Origin: Marivirga atlantica | Lineage (GTDB): Bacteria > Bacteroidota > Bacteroidia > Cytophagales > Cyclobacteriaceae | DNA length: 64,000 nt | Reading direction: 5' to 3' | Assembly: GCF_016734805.1 (NCBI RefSeq) | Contig: NZ_JAERQG010000004.1 | Coordinates: forward strand, 310,001-374,000 | Part shown: positions 30,641 to 39,028 of the stretch, one piece after another | Layout: every line of letters begins with the position of its first letter | Position numbering within the stretch: position 1 is the first letter of the stretch | Translations under genes and position numbers: made by a program | Notes under the pieces: model-generated | What the model saw: the letters and a program-made list of their open reading frames with translations, nothing else | Told to the model about the DNA's origin: nothing | Database searches by the model: none

Positions 30641-31870
30641 ATGAATAAGTTAAAAATTCTTTTTACGCTTCTTGCAATTAGTCTTCTTTCAAACTGCACT
30701 AACAACATAGAAAAGGCCGAGCTGGATGGTTTATGGATTGGCAAAATCTATATGCAGAATAAAGAGATGCCTTTCAAAATGTTAATTGAAGAAAAAGGTG
30801 ACTCTACCGTAAAAGCTACCGTTATTAATGGTGCAGAGAAAATTGTACTTGATGAAATCACCAGACATGGCGATTCATTGCATATTCCTATGAATGTTTT
30901 TGATATCAGCCTCGATGTAGCCATTAAGAATAATACCCTTGCAGGTATTTATACCAAACACTATAAAGAAGGTTATGAACTACCTATCACTTTTGTAAAG
31001 GGTAATGACCGTTTTCTGATAGATAAAGCTGATGCCAAACCAGCTTCATTTGATGGCAAATGGGAAGTAGAATTCATAGAACCAGAAGAAAAAGACACCT
31101 CTAAAGCTGTCGGTATTTTTAAACAAAACGGCCACCAGGTAACAGGAACTTTTCTTACTCCTTTAGGAGACTACAGATACCTTGCAGGAGTAGCCGATGG
31201 CAATCAATTAAAGCTTAGCACCTTTGATGGAAACCATGCTTTCTTATTTGAAGCTGAAATGCAGAATGATGGTACCCTTAAAGGTGATTTCTATTCAGGA
31301 AAAGACTGGCATGAGTCATGGACTGCCTTTAGGAATGATGCAGCCAGTTTACCTGACCCTGATTCGCTTACCTATTTAAAGAAGGGTTATGACAGAATCT
31401 ATTTCGAGTTCCCAAATTTGGAAGGTGAAATGGTGAAATTCCCTAACGACTCCTACAAAGACAAAGTGGTGATTTTACAGATTTTTGGTTCCTGGTGTCC
31501 AAATTGCATGGATGAAACCAAATTTTTAACCAAATGGTATGAAAATAATAAGGATAGAGGTGTAGAAATCATTGGCCTGGCATATGAAACCAAAGACAAT
31601 TTTGAATATGCAAAATCTCGCGTAGAGCGTATGATCAAAAAGTGGGATGTAGGCTACAATTTTGTAATAGCAGGTACTGATGATAAAGAAGCGGCTTCCC
31701 AAACTCTGCCTATGCTCAACCGTGTGATCTCTTTCCCGACCATGATTATTATTGATAAAAATGGTGAAGTTGCAAAAATCCATACTGGATTTAATGGACC
31801 GGGTACCGGAGCCTATTATGATAAATTTGTTGAGGACTTCAACAAAACCATGGACAAATTACTTAACTAA
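30641..31870 (+). CDS. TlpA-like thioredoxin-fold lipoprotein
   Basis: From ATG 30641 it encodes 409 residues; a TTG-initiated extension from 30605 would spoil the signal peptide. Lipobox Cys is at 19 (LLSNC). Residues 25-240 are beta-rich, with two similar lipocalin-like halves of unknown role. The C-terminal thioredoxin domain has the redox pair in SWCPNC (Cys286, Cys289) and the cis-Pro region (SFPTMIIIDKNG). It is probably a periplasmic-side thiol-disulfide reductase. First of three plus-strand genes. Confidence 0.9.
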   Translation: MNKLKILFTLLAISLLSNCTNNIEKAELDGLWIGKIYMQNKEMPFKMLIEEKGDSTVKATVINGAEKIVLDEITRHGDSLHIPMNVFDISLDVAIKNNTLAGIYTKHYKEGYELPITFVKGNDRFLIDKADAKPASFDGKWEVEFIEPEEKDTSKAVGIFKQNGHQVTGTFLTPLGDYRYLAGVADGNQLKLSTFDGNHAFLFEAEMQNDGTLKGDFYSGKDWHESWTAFRNDAASLPDPDSLTYLKKGYDRIYFEFPNLEGEMVKFPNDSYKDKVVILQIFGSWCPNCMDETKFLTKWYENNKDRGVEIIGLAYETKDNFEYAKSRVERMIKKWDVGYNFVIAGTDDKEAASQTLPMLNRVISFPTMIIIDKNGEVAKIHTGFNGPGTGAYYDKFVEDFNKTMDKLLN

Positions 31871-31897
31871 GAAACCCTTTTAATATCGAAGTAAATT

Positions 31898-32479
31898 ATG
31901 TTAAGATTTTTTTTAACATCGTGTCTTCTATTGTGCTACCTATCAGGATTTAGTCAGGATTCTGTAAAGGTTGAAGTTGAGAAAAGAATCAAAAAAGAAG
32001 ACCTACCAATTATAATGGCTAATAGATTAGAATCACTTTTAGCTAATGCTTCAAAGATTAAATACTATCAGGAGCAGCAAAATGCGGTAACATTCTTTGA
32101 GGTAAAACTTAAACGAAATCAACAGCTATTAAGTGTAAAATTTGATAGTGCTGGTCAGGCCCTAGATGTTGAAGTTATCACTTCTTTCAATGATTTAAAT
32201 AAAGTTACACAGGACTCTGTTAACGCCTACTTCAAAAAACACACATCTAAATTTGATATCAAAAAAATTCAGAAACGGTATACATCAAACACGTCAGATG
32301 TATTGGAGGCTTTCCTGAAAGGTGATGAAAAACTAACAATAAGCTATGAAATAGAAGTATTATTAAAATCAGAGAAGGCTAAGCATCATGGCTTTTTCGA
32401 ATTACTGTTCGATAACCAAGGAAATTTTTTAAAAAAACGAAGAATACAATCCTCTCCGTCAGATTATGTACTTTACTAG
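31898..32479 (+). CDS. Secreted protein of unknown function, PepSY-like
   Basis: A 193-residue protein with a cleavable signal (ends GFSQ, residue 20). The remaining alpha/beta sequence, with short repeats of the FFEVKLKRNQQLLSVKFDSAGQALDVE and YEIEVLLKSEKAKHHGFFELLFDNQGNFLKK type, resembles PepSY-like inhibitor folds, but I do not firmly recognise the family. Its end overlaps the DUF2490 gene by 14 bases, so the two are probably expressed and used together in the envelope. Confidence 0.7.
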   Translation: MLRFFLTSCLLLCYLSGFSQDSVKVEVEKRIKKEDLPIIMANRLESLLANASKIKYYQEQQNAVTFFEVKLKRNQQLLSVKFDSAGQALDVEVITSFNDLNKVTQDSVNAYFKKHTSKFDIKKIQKRYTSNTSDVLEAFLKGDEKLTISYEIEVLLKSEKAKHHGFFELLFDNQGNFLKKRRIQSSPSDYVLY

Positions 32480-33155
32480 AAAGCACTTTTTTATAGTTAC
32501 ATTCTTTCTACTATCCATAAAAGCTTACTCTCAAACACCTGCATACAGGTGGGAGCCTGGTTTTTCCATAAGCAAGCGGCTAACCAATAAGTGGCAGGCT
32601 AATGGGCAGTTCAAAGCACGGATACGTGCTAATGATTATGGTGATCAACAATGGAATCCTAAACTATTAATGATTGATGCCAGAGGCTATCTCACATACA
32701 CTTTATTCAACCAATCTAAGTTGACCATTGGATATTTAACAAGAACTAATAATCCGCTGGAGGAAGACTCTAACGAAAAGAGAATTATAGAGCAATACGC
32801 CTTTTTCAGCCAAATCAATAAATACAGATATACCCATAAAATTACGCTTGAACAGCGCATGAGAGAAATAAACTATATCGGTAGGTTACGATATGCTTTG
32901 TCGTTTGATTTCCCGCTTAATGGCGAAAAGTTAGATAAACAAGAAATGTATTTTTACAGTAAGGTGGGTATGCTTTATTCCTTTAATAGCTATACACAAG
33001 GATTAGAAAACAGAGCGGCTTTGGGGATTGGAAGAATGTTAAAATCCGGTCATCGCTTTCAGCTAGACCTTGAATCACGGTTAAGCGGACTTTTGAACTG
33101 GAATGACAGGAGTTTAGCCTTACAATTTAACACTGTGTATTACATCAGTTATTGA
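32466..33155 (+). CDS. DUF2490 outer-membrane beta-barrel protein
   Basis: A 229-residue protein with a signal peptide (ends KAYSQ). Alternating hydrophobic strands, the motif YTLFNQSKLTIGYLTR, EQYAFFSQI and EQRMREINYIGRLRY, and the terminal aromatic QFNTVYYISY are typical of DUF2490 barrels. The role is unknown. The start ATG lies inside the preceding gene in another frame. Confidence 0.82.
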   Translation: MYFTRKHFFIVTFFLLSIKAYSQTPAYRWEPGFSISKRLTNKWQANGQFKARIRANDYGDQQWNPKLLMIDARGYLTYTLFNQSKLTIGYLTRTNNPLEEDSNEKRIIEQYAFFSQINKYRYTHKITLEQRMREINYIGRLRYALSFDFPLNGEKLDKQEMYFYSKVGMLYSFNSYTQGLENRAALGIGRMLKSGHRFQLDLESRLSGLLNWNDRSLALQFNTVYYISY

Positions 33156-33215
33156 GTATTATTACAGATGTGGAAAACTTTATCGGCAGAGTTTCTGTTT
33201 GGATAATCGTTGCAT

Positions 33216-33223
33216 TAACTTTG
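33216..33223 (+). promoter_or_regulatory. -7 element of the structured RNA promoter
   Basis: TAACTTTG matches the Bacteroidota -7 consensus TAnnTTTG exactly and ends 8 bases before the first base of the long RNA stem (33231). No good -33 TTG is seen at the standard distance. Confidence 0.65.
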
Positions 33224-33230
33224 CAGCCAA

Positions 33231-33446
33231 CCTCGGTGTATTAAACATATTTTGGTGAACCTAACAAGTATAACAATACCGGGTGAAGCAGACTTGTAAA
33301 GCCAGGCCTCATCATGACGATTCTGTCATGACCTCGTTACCGATAACTCTGTAGCAGGATAACAGTGGAAGGCTGATCAGGCGAGCAGCCCAAATCCTGT
33401 AATAATCGGGGTTCACGCAATATCTTTGATATGCTGAGGTTTTTTT
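33231..33446 (+). ncRNA. Structured noncoding RNA with long closing stem, candidate 6S RNA
   Basis: A gene-free stretch with its own promoter and a T-run at 33440-33446. The two ends (33231-33261 and 33409-33439) form a nearly complete helix of about 28 pairs (starts CCTCGGTG, ends GCTGAGG). Inside, GCCTCATCA (33306-33314) can pair with TGATCAGGC (33374-33382), leaving two single-stranded flanks, which gives the rod, bubble and terminal stem layout of 6S RNA. Alternative local hairpins also exist (TCATGAC/GTCATGA at 33312-33331; CAGGAT/ATCCTG at about 33355-33399). Length of about 215 nt fits 6S. Signatures of tmRNA, RNase P and the SRP GGAAGG apical loop in a proper context were not found. 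The RNA call is firm; the 6S label is tentative. Confidence 0.65.
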
Positions 33447-34284
33447 ATTTCAGACGAATCTGCGCTTGCACGGGAAAATGATCTGAAGGATAATGCATTT
33501 CCTTGCTATCTGATAGTGTAGCATAACTCAAAACCTCCACTCCATCATTCACAAATATATAGTCAATTCTTCGCTTAGGCATTTCTGAAAATCTGAAAGC
33601 ATTAAAGGTAGCTTCCGGTCCGTAAGGAGCCTTTTCACTTATTAAGTAGGAGTCTGATAGATTTTTAGTAATTAATTGATATGGCTCACTATCATTGGTA
33701 AAGTTAAAGTCACCCATAACTATTACGGCTGAATTCCCTGCAATTTCATTGACCTTTTTTGTGATGAGCCTGATACTATTCTTTCTGGCCTCTACTCCTA
33801 CATGATCAAAATGGGCATTAAAAACATAGAAGGATTTCCCTGACTCTCTATTTTCAAAATGAGCCCAAGTGCAAATTCTTGTATTGGCTGCATCCCAACC
33901 TTTCGATGGTTTATCTGGCGTTTCTGATAGCCAGAAATTGCCTGATGATTTTAGCATAAATAATGTTGAGTCATAGAATATAGCACTGTACTCACCTTCT
34001 TGTTTGCCATCTTCACGAGCAACTCCCACATATGTATAATCAGACAGGGCATTGTCTATATCTTCCAATTGATTAAAAAGCCCTTCCTGTGTTCCAAAAA
34101 TGTTTGGCTGATGGTACTTCAATAAACCAATCAAATGCTCCTTCCTGTTATTCCAGTTATTAACCTGATCATTTCTATCATCAAACTTGATGTTGTAAGT
34201 CATTAATTTGACAGGCTTTTGCAGCTGAGCTTCAGATAGAAATGAACAGCTTAGGAAAAAGATGAATGTTGCTAAATATTTCAT
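33445..34284 (-). CDS. Secreted endonuclease/exonuclease/phosphatase-family hydrolase
   Basis: A 279-residue protein with a signal peptide (ends SEAQ, 20). DNase-I-like fold motifs are complete: MTYNIKFDD (28-36), TQEG with Glu67, NAHFDH, VMGDFNFTND, RRIDYIFV and SDHFP near the end. Substrates in this superfamily range from nucleic acids to phosphoesters, inositol phosphates and sphingomyelin; none can be chosen here. It lies at the distal end of the glycan gene group after a 164-base gap. Confidence 0.9.
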   Translation of the reverse strand: MKYLATFIFFLSCSFLSEAQLQKPVKLMTYNIKFDDRNDQVNNWNNRKEHLIGLLKYHQPNIFGTQEGLFNQLEDIDNALSDYTYVGVAREDGKQEGEYSAIFYDSTLFMLKSSGNFWLSETPDKPSKGWDAANTRICTWAHFENRESGKSFYVFNAHFDHVGVEARKNSIRLITKKVNEIAGNSAVIVMGDFNFTNDSEPYQLITKNLSDSYLISEKAPYGPEATFNAFRFSEMPKRRIDYIFVNDGVEVLSYATLSDSKEMHYPSDHFPVQAQIRLK

Positions 34285-34339
34285 GTGAGAATTTTTAAGA
34301 TCAAATAATTCGTTATCAGTCCGTAATTAAGTTTCAATG

Positions 34340-34423
34340 GTAATTGCGAGTAAAGGAAGTAATCTTTATTCGAAGAGATTGCTTCACTTTGTCGGTCTTC
34401 GCCTACAAGAGTTCGCAATAACC
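34340..34423. repeat. Degenerate extragenic palindrome (REP-like)
   Basis: In the gap between the nuclease-like gene and the esterase gene, TTGCGAG and AAAG-AAG-AATCT on the left are mirrored by AGATTGCTTCACTTT and TCGCAATAAC on the right. This layout resembles the common Bacteroidota intergenic palindrome built from TTGCGAG and GCAATCTC. Mutated arms suggest an old copy. Confidence 0.5.
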
Positions 34424-34448
34424 AGATACATTTATTAGTCACAATAAT

Positions 34449-35396
34449 TCAATCCAAACACACTTCAGGCGTTTCGGTAAAATCACAGTTTTCATTGACC
34501 ATCAATACTTCATGTAGCTGGCGGAATTTCTGCTTTACTACATCATAGTAAACGAAATCCGCCACTTCCTCACGGTAATGCTTAAAAGGCTTTCCCGCCC
34601 AGGAATGATTATCACCACAACCAGTTAAAAGATAATAACCTTTATTTAACGACTCCATCTTTTTTGCTATGCTGCCAGCACCATGGAGCATTAAATAGCC
34701 TACATCTTCCTGATCACAATAATGGTGAGGTGCAGAACCATAAGGCACCAGGTTATCACAGCTTCCATGGAAAAGCTGGATGGGCATAGCGCTTTGCTCG
34801 TTGATCAAATCAATATCGAAAATAGCGCCTGCCATACTGATAAGTCCGCCATATTTGAAGTCAGCAGGAAGTGCCTGTTGCGTTTCGGACCAGAAGGCTG
34901 CATGTAACACAGCCTCTGCACCCGCACTGCTCCCTGCCAATATCACTTTAGTTGGGTCAATTCTGAACTCTTCACGCCTGTTGATCAAATAGTTAGTAGA
35001 CTTATTAATTTCAGTTGCTACTTGTTTAAAAGTAGCCATCTTATTAGCAGCTGCCTGATCGCAACTGAAAGATTTACCCTTCATGGTTAAGGTGTATGAC
35101 ATGCTAGCTGTAACGATTCCCCTGCGTGCCATATTTCTACAGAACTCTTTGATTTCAGGTTCATTTCTCGCACCACCAGCAAAGCCTCCGCCATGCACAA
35201 ATAGTATCATAGGTCGCTGCTGTAAAGTATCTTCTGTGGACTGATAAATATCCAGCTGTAGCGGATCTGCATCAGTCACTAAATAGGTCAAAGTCTTTTC
35301 TGAAACTTCATCGAAAATCTGATTCTTATATCGCTGTCCTATTGAGGAAAAACCGATTAATAGAAGCGAAAGAAGTAGAGTTGATGTTTTTAGCAT
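34449..35396 (-). CDS. Secreted alpha/beta-hydrolase, esterase/lipase type
   Basis: A 315-residue protein with a signal peptide (ends SSIGQ). Oxyanion motif HGGG (68-71), nucleophile elbow GSSAG (155-159, Ser157), and later FHGSCDNLVP and DNHSW carrying the acid and histidine candidates. The HGGG type fits carboxylesterases acting on acyl groups, plausibly removing acetyl or similar groups from polysaccharide. Last of the co-oriented glycan genes, 73 bases after GH43. Confidence 0.85.
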   Translation of the reverse strand: MLKTSTLLLSLLLIGFSSIGQRYKNQIFDEVSEKTLTYLVTDADPLQLDIYQSTEDTLQQRPMILFVHGGGFAGGARNEPEIKEFCRNMARRGIVTASMSYTLTMKGKSFSCDQAAANKMATFKQVATEINKSTNYLINRREEFRIDPTKVILAGSSAGAEAVLHAAFWSETQQALPADFKYGGLISMAGAIFDIDLINEQSAMPIQLFHGSCDNLVPYGSAPHHYCDQEDVGYLMLHGAGSIAKKMESLNKGYYLLTGCGDNHSWAGKPFKHYREEVADFVYYDVVKQKFRQLHEVLMVNENCDFTETPEVCLD

Positions 35397-35403
35397 AGCT
35401 TTA

Positions 35404-35455
35404 TGAGTTGCGAGTTATGAGCTTTGAGTTACGAGTATTTAGTTATTAGTTGCAA
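35404..35455. repeat. Short imperfect tandem repeats of GAGTTRYGAG type
   Basis: The 73-base gap between GH43 and the esterase gene is filled with related units (GAGTTGCGAG, TTATGAGC, TTTGAGTTACGAG, AGTTATTAGTTGC). Such low-complexity arrays are frequent between Bacteroidota genes; no function is assigned. Confidence 0.45.
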
Positions 35456-35469
35456 GCTGATTGTTTAAA

Positions 35470-37314
35470 TTAATCGGTATATAGTATTTCACTTTTAGCT
35501 GAGATGCCATTTTCATTAAAAGCTTCTACTTGGTAATAATACCCTTGATCAGTATTTAAAGCTCTCAATTCGTAATTTGGCTTATCGTACATCAAAGCCG
35601 AGAGGTTTAATCTATCCTTCTTAATCCCCCAATAAATCACATAGCCTGCGGCATCCTGCACTGCATCCCATGTCAAATCAGTATTTCTCCTATCAGATTG
35701 CCTTGATACTTTAAAGTTAGCAGGAGTGGCTGGCTTGGCCTGATGTCCTTTTCCGAATACTCTGAATTCAGAAATAGACAGGTAATTGTTAGTACAATAT
35801 TTATGATCATACTTTACATATCTGGCTTCAGCCGGTTCATCCAATTCAATATAAGCATGTGGCATATCTTTCTGGTTGTTGGACAAATCAGCCATGGCAA
35901 ACCAATTTTCACCATCTGTTGAGCCTAGAATTTCAAACTGCTGTTTTAGTGTATCTGGTCTGCCGTAAATATCACTTCTGAAATCCTGAAAATTAATTTG
36001 CACAGCATTGATAGTCATCACCTCTCCTAAATCAACCTTTACATAAATAGAATCATGGTTGGCCTTCGACACCCAATAAGACCTGATTTCTTCATCATTA
36101 ATTTTATTGATATCAAACTCTCTGATTTGCTCCAACATATAGCCCGATGAACTTTCATCCACCACATTGATATCATCCTTGACCTCAGGAGAATTAGTGC
36201 TCACCTCCTTATTATAAGAAAGCAACATCCAGCCTGTAAAGCGTTTTTTATGATTATCAACCTTTGTTTCAGGTAAATAATGTGGATAATCACCATAAGC
36301 AGTATTTACAAACATTTGTCCTTCTTCACCTTCAAAACCTGCCGGATACATCCCTATTCTTCGTTCAAACTTATAATTCACAGAAATAGCCATGGTGGCG
36401 AAGTGCCAATAGTTGCCATTATTATCTTTCACTGTACTGCCATGACCAGAACCTTTCAGAAAGCCTCCCGGTTTGTATGAAATTGGGTTGTAATCGGCAT
36501 AAGTAAAAGGGCCAAGCGGACTGTCACTTGTATAAACACCATCGGCATAAACATTCCACTGTGTGCCAGGCGCACCATATTCCAAATAATACTTTCCATT
36601 ATTCTTCACCATCCAGGGTCCTTCAATGTACGGACCAATATCTGATTTGTGGTCTTGACCGAAACGTTCCCAACCATGCTTATCAGCATCCAGATTAAAT
36701 AAATCCTGTTGCTCACCTATTGGAACAAAGTAATTGTCAGGATCAAGTTCTACACCACGGATAGGCCATTTATTTGATGATTCCTCAAATAGATATACTC
36801 TGTTATCATCATCCACAAATAAATCCGGATCTTGTATACCCTGCGGCATATTGAGTACCGCAAAGTTGGTTTGCCAATCACCTTTTTCAGGGGTTGCTGT
36901 TTCTATAATAGGACCACTTCCGGTAGGATCGCCATAAGCGATAATTTTATCTTTATAAACTGCCGCAGCAGGTGCATTGCTTCCCTGAAAATACCAGGCT
37001 TGTGGCCTGATGAATTGCCAATTGCTCATGTCATCAGAAACCCAATAACCGTGAGAGCGCGTAACAAACATATAATATTTGCCTTTGAAATTAACTACAG
37101 CAGGATCAGCCCCTGAACGATAAGACACTCTGTTCTTAGCCCTATAATGCGACATGTAAGAATAATCTATATCGATTGGGTTGCAGTAGGTTTTATAGTT
37201 CTTTTTTGCCTCTTGCTGCTCAGTTTTATCATTTCTCGTTTGCTCATTCTGGCCATCCTTTTGACAGCTAATAAGCATTACAGCCGAAAGTAAAATAATT
37301 AAGGTGCGCTTCAT
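35470..37314 (-). CDS. GH43-family glycosidase lipoprotein with F5/8-type C and fibronectin III modules
   Basis: A 614-residue lipoprotein (Cys17, MLISCQK). The five-bladed propeller domain, about 45-340, has the GH43 pattern: GADPAVVNFKGKYYMF, GIQDPDLFVDDDNRVYLF and DIGPYIEGPWMVKNNGKYYLEYG, carrying Asp, Asp and Glu candidates. Residues about 400-525 look like a discoidin/F5-8C carbohydrate-binding module and the last about 85 residues like fibronectin III. Known GH43 enzymes cleave arabinose-, xylose- or galactose-containing chains; the substrate here is unknown. The start overlaps the sulfatase gene by 4 bases. Confidence 0.88.
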   Translation of the reverse strand: MKRTLIILLSAVMLISCQKDGQNEQTRNDKTEQQEAKKNYKTYCNPIDIDYSYMSHYRAKNRVSYRSGADPAVVNFKGKYYMFVTRSHGYWVSDDMSNWQFIRPQAWYFQGSNAPAAAVYKDKIIAYGDPTGSGPIIETATPEKGDWQTNFAVLNMPQGIQDPDLFVDDDNRVYLFEESSNKWPIRGVELDPDNYFVPIGEQQDLFNLDADKHGWERFGQDHKSDIGPYIEGPWMVKNNGKYYLEYGAPGTQWNVYADGVYTSDSPLGPFTYADYNPISYKPGGFLKGSGHGSTVKDNNGNYWHFATMAISVNYKFERRIGMYPAGFEGEEGQMFVNTAYGDYPHYLPETKVDNHKKRFTGWMLLSYNKEVSTNSPEVKDDINVVDESSSGYMLEQIREFDINKINDEEIRSYWVSKANHDSIYVKVDLGEVMTINAVQINFQDFRSDIYGRPDTLKQQFEILGSTDGENWFAMADLSNNQKDMPHAYIELDEPAEARYVKYDHKYCTNNYLSISEFRVFGKGHQAKPATPANFKVSRQSDRRNTDLTWDAVQDAAGYVIYWGIKKDRLNLSALMYDKPNYELRALNTDQGYYYQVEAFNENGISAKSEILYTD

Positions 37315-39008
37315 TGTCCTACTTTTATGTCTTTATCATTAATGGGATCATAGGCAGTTCCTGTATTGCCTCTGAGCTTCTCAAATTGTTTGTAAGCTCG
37401 CTCTACTTTTTCTTTTGGAGCCTGTTCAAATTCCTTTTTGGTCACTTTATAAACTTGCTGTAATGAATCCAAAGTAGTCCTAAGTCTGTCTTCAATAGCA
37501 TCGTAAGCCGGGTTATCAATTTGGTTATGAATTTCCTTTGGGTCTTCCTCAAGATCATATAATTCCCAGGTATCAATATCATCATAGAAATGCATGAGTT
37601 TATAGCGCTCCGTTCGCACTCCATAATGCTTCTTCACCATATGAAATGCAGGATAATCATAATAATGATAGTAAACAGCATCTCGAAAATTGTCATCTTT
37701 CATGGTATTTTCGAGCAGTGGTTTTAAGGATTTCCCTTGCATATCTGCCGGAACAGCTACTCCTGCATAATCAAGAAATGTTTCAGGGAAGTCAAGATTT
37801 TGCGTGAGGGCACCAATTCGCGAGCCTGGCTTTATATGATTAGGATATTTCATCAAGAGTGGCATCGCCAGTGATTCCTCATACATATAGCGCTTATCGA
37901 ACCAGCCCTTCTCCCCTAAATAAAAGCCCTGGTCGGTGGTGTAAACCACTATGGTATTTTCCGCTAAACCGTTCTTTTCTAAATAATCTAAAACTTTACC
38001 CACACCTTCATCTACTGCCGCAATAGTCGCCAGGTATTCATGTAAATACCGCTGCCCTTTCCATTCTGCCAATGCTCGCCCGGAAAGATTTGCCTCATGA
38101 AAAGAATCGTTCTTGGCTTGATAAGCTTCATCCCATTGCCTTCTTTGTTCAGGCGTCATTCGTTCAAAGTCAGTAGTCCAGGGATTATGTGCCAACTCAG
38201 GACTACCCTTTTCTTTGGTCATCTTCAAATCATGACCTTCATACATATCTTGATAAATTGTTTGCTGTTGCTCTTTGGAACCAAGAGAACCAGCATGATC
38301 AGTGAAGTAGGTTTCAGGTAACGGAAACTCAACAGAATCATATTTATTGACATGACGCAAAGCCGGCATCCAGTTTCTGTGAGGGGCTTTATGATGAATC
38401 ATTAACATAAAAGGCTGATTACTACCTTCAGCATTTTTAAGAAACTGCAACGCTTCTTCTGTAATAATATCAGTAGCGTAACCATGAATTCTGGTGGTAT
38501 CAACCTGATTGGTGGATGTATCCACTTTGAGAAAATCAGGATTATAATAATTACCCTGATCTGTTAGTATATTCCAATAATCGAAGCCTTGAGGATAACC
38601 TGCCAGATGCCATTTACCTACAATTCCTGTTTTGTAACCAGCTTGCTGCAATAGCTTAGGAAAGGTTTGCTGATCCCCATTGAATCGCTCGCCATTCATG
38701 CGGAAACCATTGACATGGCTAAACTTGCCCGTAAGCACCACTGCCCGGCTAGGTCCGCAAATAGAATTAGTACAAAAGTTGTTCTCAAAAAGCGCACCTT
38801 CAGCAGCTATGCGATCTATATTAGGAGTTGGTGCAAGTTGACTTACAGGATGACCATAGGCGCTTATCGCTTGCTCAGCATGATCATCAGCCATAATATA
38901 TATAATATTTGGTCGCTTCGAAGCTGCTTCATTTTCAACTTGCTTCTTATTCCCTTCAGAACAGGCCGAGGAGAGGAAAATAATAAACAGTAGGAAATAA
39001 TTTCTCAT
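37311..39008 (-). CDS. Arylsulfatase-type sulfatase lipoprotein, formylglycine Cys type
   Basis: A 565-residue lipoprotein (Cys16 in SSACSEGN). The sulfatase family 1 core is intact: metal Asp41 and Asp42 (IMADDHA), the formylglycine site C84-G-P-S-R, GKWHLAGYP and the C-terminal YTTDQGFYLGEKGWFDKR block. The cysteine form requires a maturase not seen in this window. It implies sulfated substrates, although some relatives act on phosphate or phosphonate esters. Between GH3 (20 bases) and GH43 (4-base overlap). Confidence 0.93.
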   Translation of the reverse strand: MRNYFLLFIIFLSSACSEGNKKQVENEAASKRPNIIYIMADDHAEQAISAYGHPVSQLAPTPNIDRIAAEGALFENNFCTNSICGPSRAVVLTGKFSHVNGFRMNGERFNGDQQTFPKLLQQAGYKTGIVGKWHLAGYPQGFDYWNILTDQGNYYNPDFLKVDTSTNQVDTTRIHGYATDIITEEALQFLKNAEGSNQPFMLMIHHKAPHRNWMPALRHVNKYDSVEFPLPETYFTDHAGSLGSKEQQQTIYQDMYEGHDLKMTKEKGSPELAHNPWTTDFERMTPEQRRQWDEAYQAKNDSFHEANLSGRALAEWKGQRYLHEYLATIAAVDEGVGKVLDYLEKNGLAENTIVVYTTDQGFYLGEKGWFDKRYMYEESLAMPLLMKYPNHIKPGSRIGALTQNLDFPETFLDYAGVAVPADMQGKSLKPLLENTMKDDNFRDAVYYHYYDYPAFHMVKKHYGVRTERYKLMHFYDDIDTWELYDLEEDPKEIHNQIDNPAYDAIEDRLRTTLDSLQQVYKVTKKEFEQAPKEKVERAYKQFEKLRGNTGTAYDPINDKDIKVGQ

Positions 39009-39028
39009 CTGTTAATTTTTAAGTTTAG

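Noticed and set aside
33231-33446. SRP RNA, tmRNA or RNase P RNA
   Set aside because: A CCGGGTGAAGCAG stretch recalls the SRP apical motif but lacks GGAAGG and a paired stem around it; no tRNA-like ends with CCA or tag ORF; too short and without the conserved RNase P cores.
38667-38993. 108-codon plus-strand ORF opposite the sulfatase
   Set aside because: Antisense shadow of the conserved sulfatase N-terminus.
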